The notes under the pieces are model-generated. The model saw only the letters and a program-made list of their open reading frames with translations. It was not told the origin of the DNA and did no database searches. From positions 144,529,741-144,593,740 of the forward strand of contig CM041465.1 in assembly GCA_023213395.1 (NCBI GenBank): a DNA stretch of 64,000 nucleotides. Reading direction: 5' to 3'. Origin of the DNA: Cycas panzhihuaensis (taxonomy: Eukaryota; Cycadophyta). Of this stretch, positions 63,501 to 64,000 are shown in pieces. Position 1 is the stretch's first letter, and every line of letters starts with the position of its first letter. The position numbers and the translations under genes were made by a program.

Positions 63501-64000
63501 ATATGCAGTACACCCAAATGTCCTTAAGTGACTAACGATTGGCTTTTTACCAGGTCAAGCTTCTTCTAGTGTGATGTCATCGACTGCTGAAGTAGGACTC
63601 AGATTTGCCACATAAGCAACTGTGTGAAATGCTTCCACCCAATATGCTCATGTGAGTCCTTTTGCATGCATCATAGCTTTGGCTTTGTTTGTCAAAGTTC
63701 TATTCAAATGTTCAGACACTCTGTTTTGTTGAGGAGTACGAGGAATAGTGAGTTGTCTTCAAATGCCATTATCCTTACATAATTGAGTGAATTCTTTTGA
63801 AGTGAATTCACTTCCATTATCTGACCTTAGTATTTTGATTGTATAACTAGATTCATTATCTACTTCAAACTTGAATTCCTTGAATTTCTGGAATGCTTCA
63901 GATTTCTGTTTGAGGAAGTAAACCCAAATTTTGTGAGAGAAATCATCTATGAAGGAGATATAATACAATGCACCTCCAAAAGATGTTGTGGACATAGGTC
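63501..64000 (-). pseudogene. Integrase core of copy F, cut by window edge
   Basis: The frame 63759-63995 has FIDDFSHKIWVYFLKQKSEA and IKILRSDNGSEFTSKEFTQL, with the catalytic Asp kept. After a stop, PQQNRVSEHLNRT-like and AYVANLSPT-like pieces follow. The N-terminal half of the element lies outside the window. Confidence 0.84.

Larger units (their letters stand above)
60920..64000 (-). mobile_element. Copy F: Ty1/Copia element, family 1, continues past window
   Basis: Minus-strand family-1 copy with 3' LTR 60920-61459, purine tract, RNase H, RT and integrase up to the window edge. It lies in gag of copy I. Frames are longer than in A, and several active sites are kept. Confidence 0.9.

Noticed and set aside
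1-64000. An undescribed defence, biosynthetic or other host gene system
   Set aside because: All domain-bearing sequence belongs to retrotransposon gag-pol on both strands; no non-transposon domain was recognised.

Overview
This window looks like a piece of repeat-rich nuclear DNA from a vascular plant with a large genome. I find no convincing host gene, rRNA, tRNA gene, CRISPR array or bacterial/organellar operon. Nearly all of the 64 kb can be assigned to LTR retrotransposons inserted into one another, with primer-binding sites matching plant initiator-Met tRNA (TGGTATCA...), polypurine tracts, and gag/protease/integrase/RT/RNase H remnants in Ty1/Copia or Ty3/Gypsy order. No lineage name beyond Copia or Gypsy is claimed. 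Copies are lettered A-K, and families are numbered 1-5 by LTR sequence.

Layout. Position 1-131 is unassigned flank. Copy A (132-4556, minus, family 1 Copia) carries a 642-bp solo LTR (1630-2271) next to its RT active site. It is cut off by an oppositely oriented partial family-1 LTR (4557-4936). Copy G (family 4 Copia, plus, 5' end lost) lies at 4937-6134 and resumes at 26832-28858. It is split by copy B (family 3 Copia, minus, 6135-26831, TSD GGAAA). B is in turn split by Gypsy copy D (6611-12104, TSD GAAGC) and by a young same-family copy C (15224-22779, plus, TSD AGAAG). From 28859 to 56547 an old Ty3/Gypsy copy H is the substrate. It is interrupted by J (family 1 Copia, plus, 30375-38807, TSD AAGGAA), a family-5 solo LTR (38930-39434, TSD AACCA), E (family 2 Copia, minus, 41559-48363, TSD TATTA) and K (family 4 Copia, minus, 49399-54299). 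Copy I (family 2, minus, 56548-60919) ends the visible part of H. I is itself interrupted by F (family 1, minus, 60920 to beyond the window edge).

Smaller passengers sit inside these copies. A 315-bp TRIM-like miniature LTR element (32250-32564, TSD GATAC) and a second family-5 solo LTR (36986-37522, TSD CCCAT) lie in J. A probable tRNA-derived SINE (47130-47307) lies in E.

Chronology from by-eye LTR comparison agrees with the nesting: C under 1% substitutions, D about 4% outside a repeat array, J about 7%, B about 8%, K about 14%. All coding regions carry frameshifts or stops. Several catalytic motifs are altered, so the copies are annotated as pseudogenes apart from a few long surviving reading frames in C and D. 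The genes do not form a host pathway; the window records successive transposition, solo-LTR formation and deletion in heterochromatin-like DNA.
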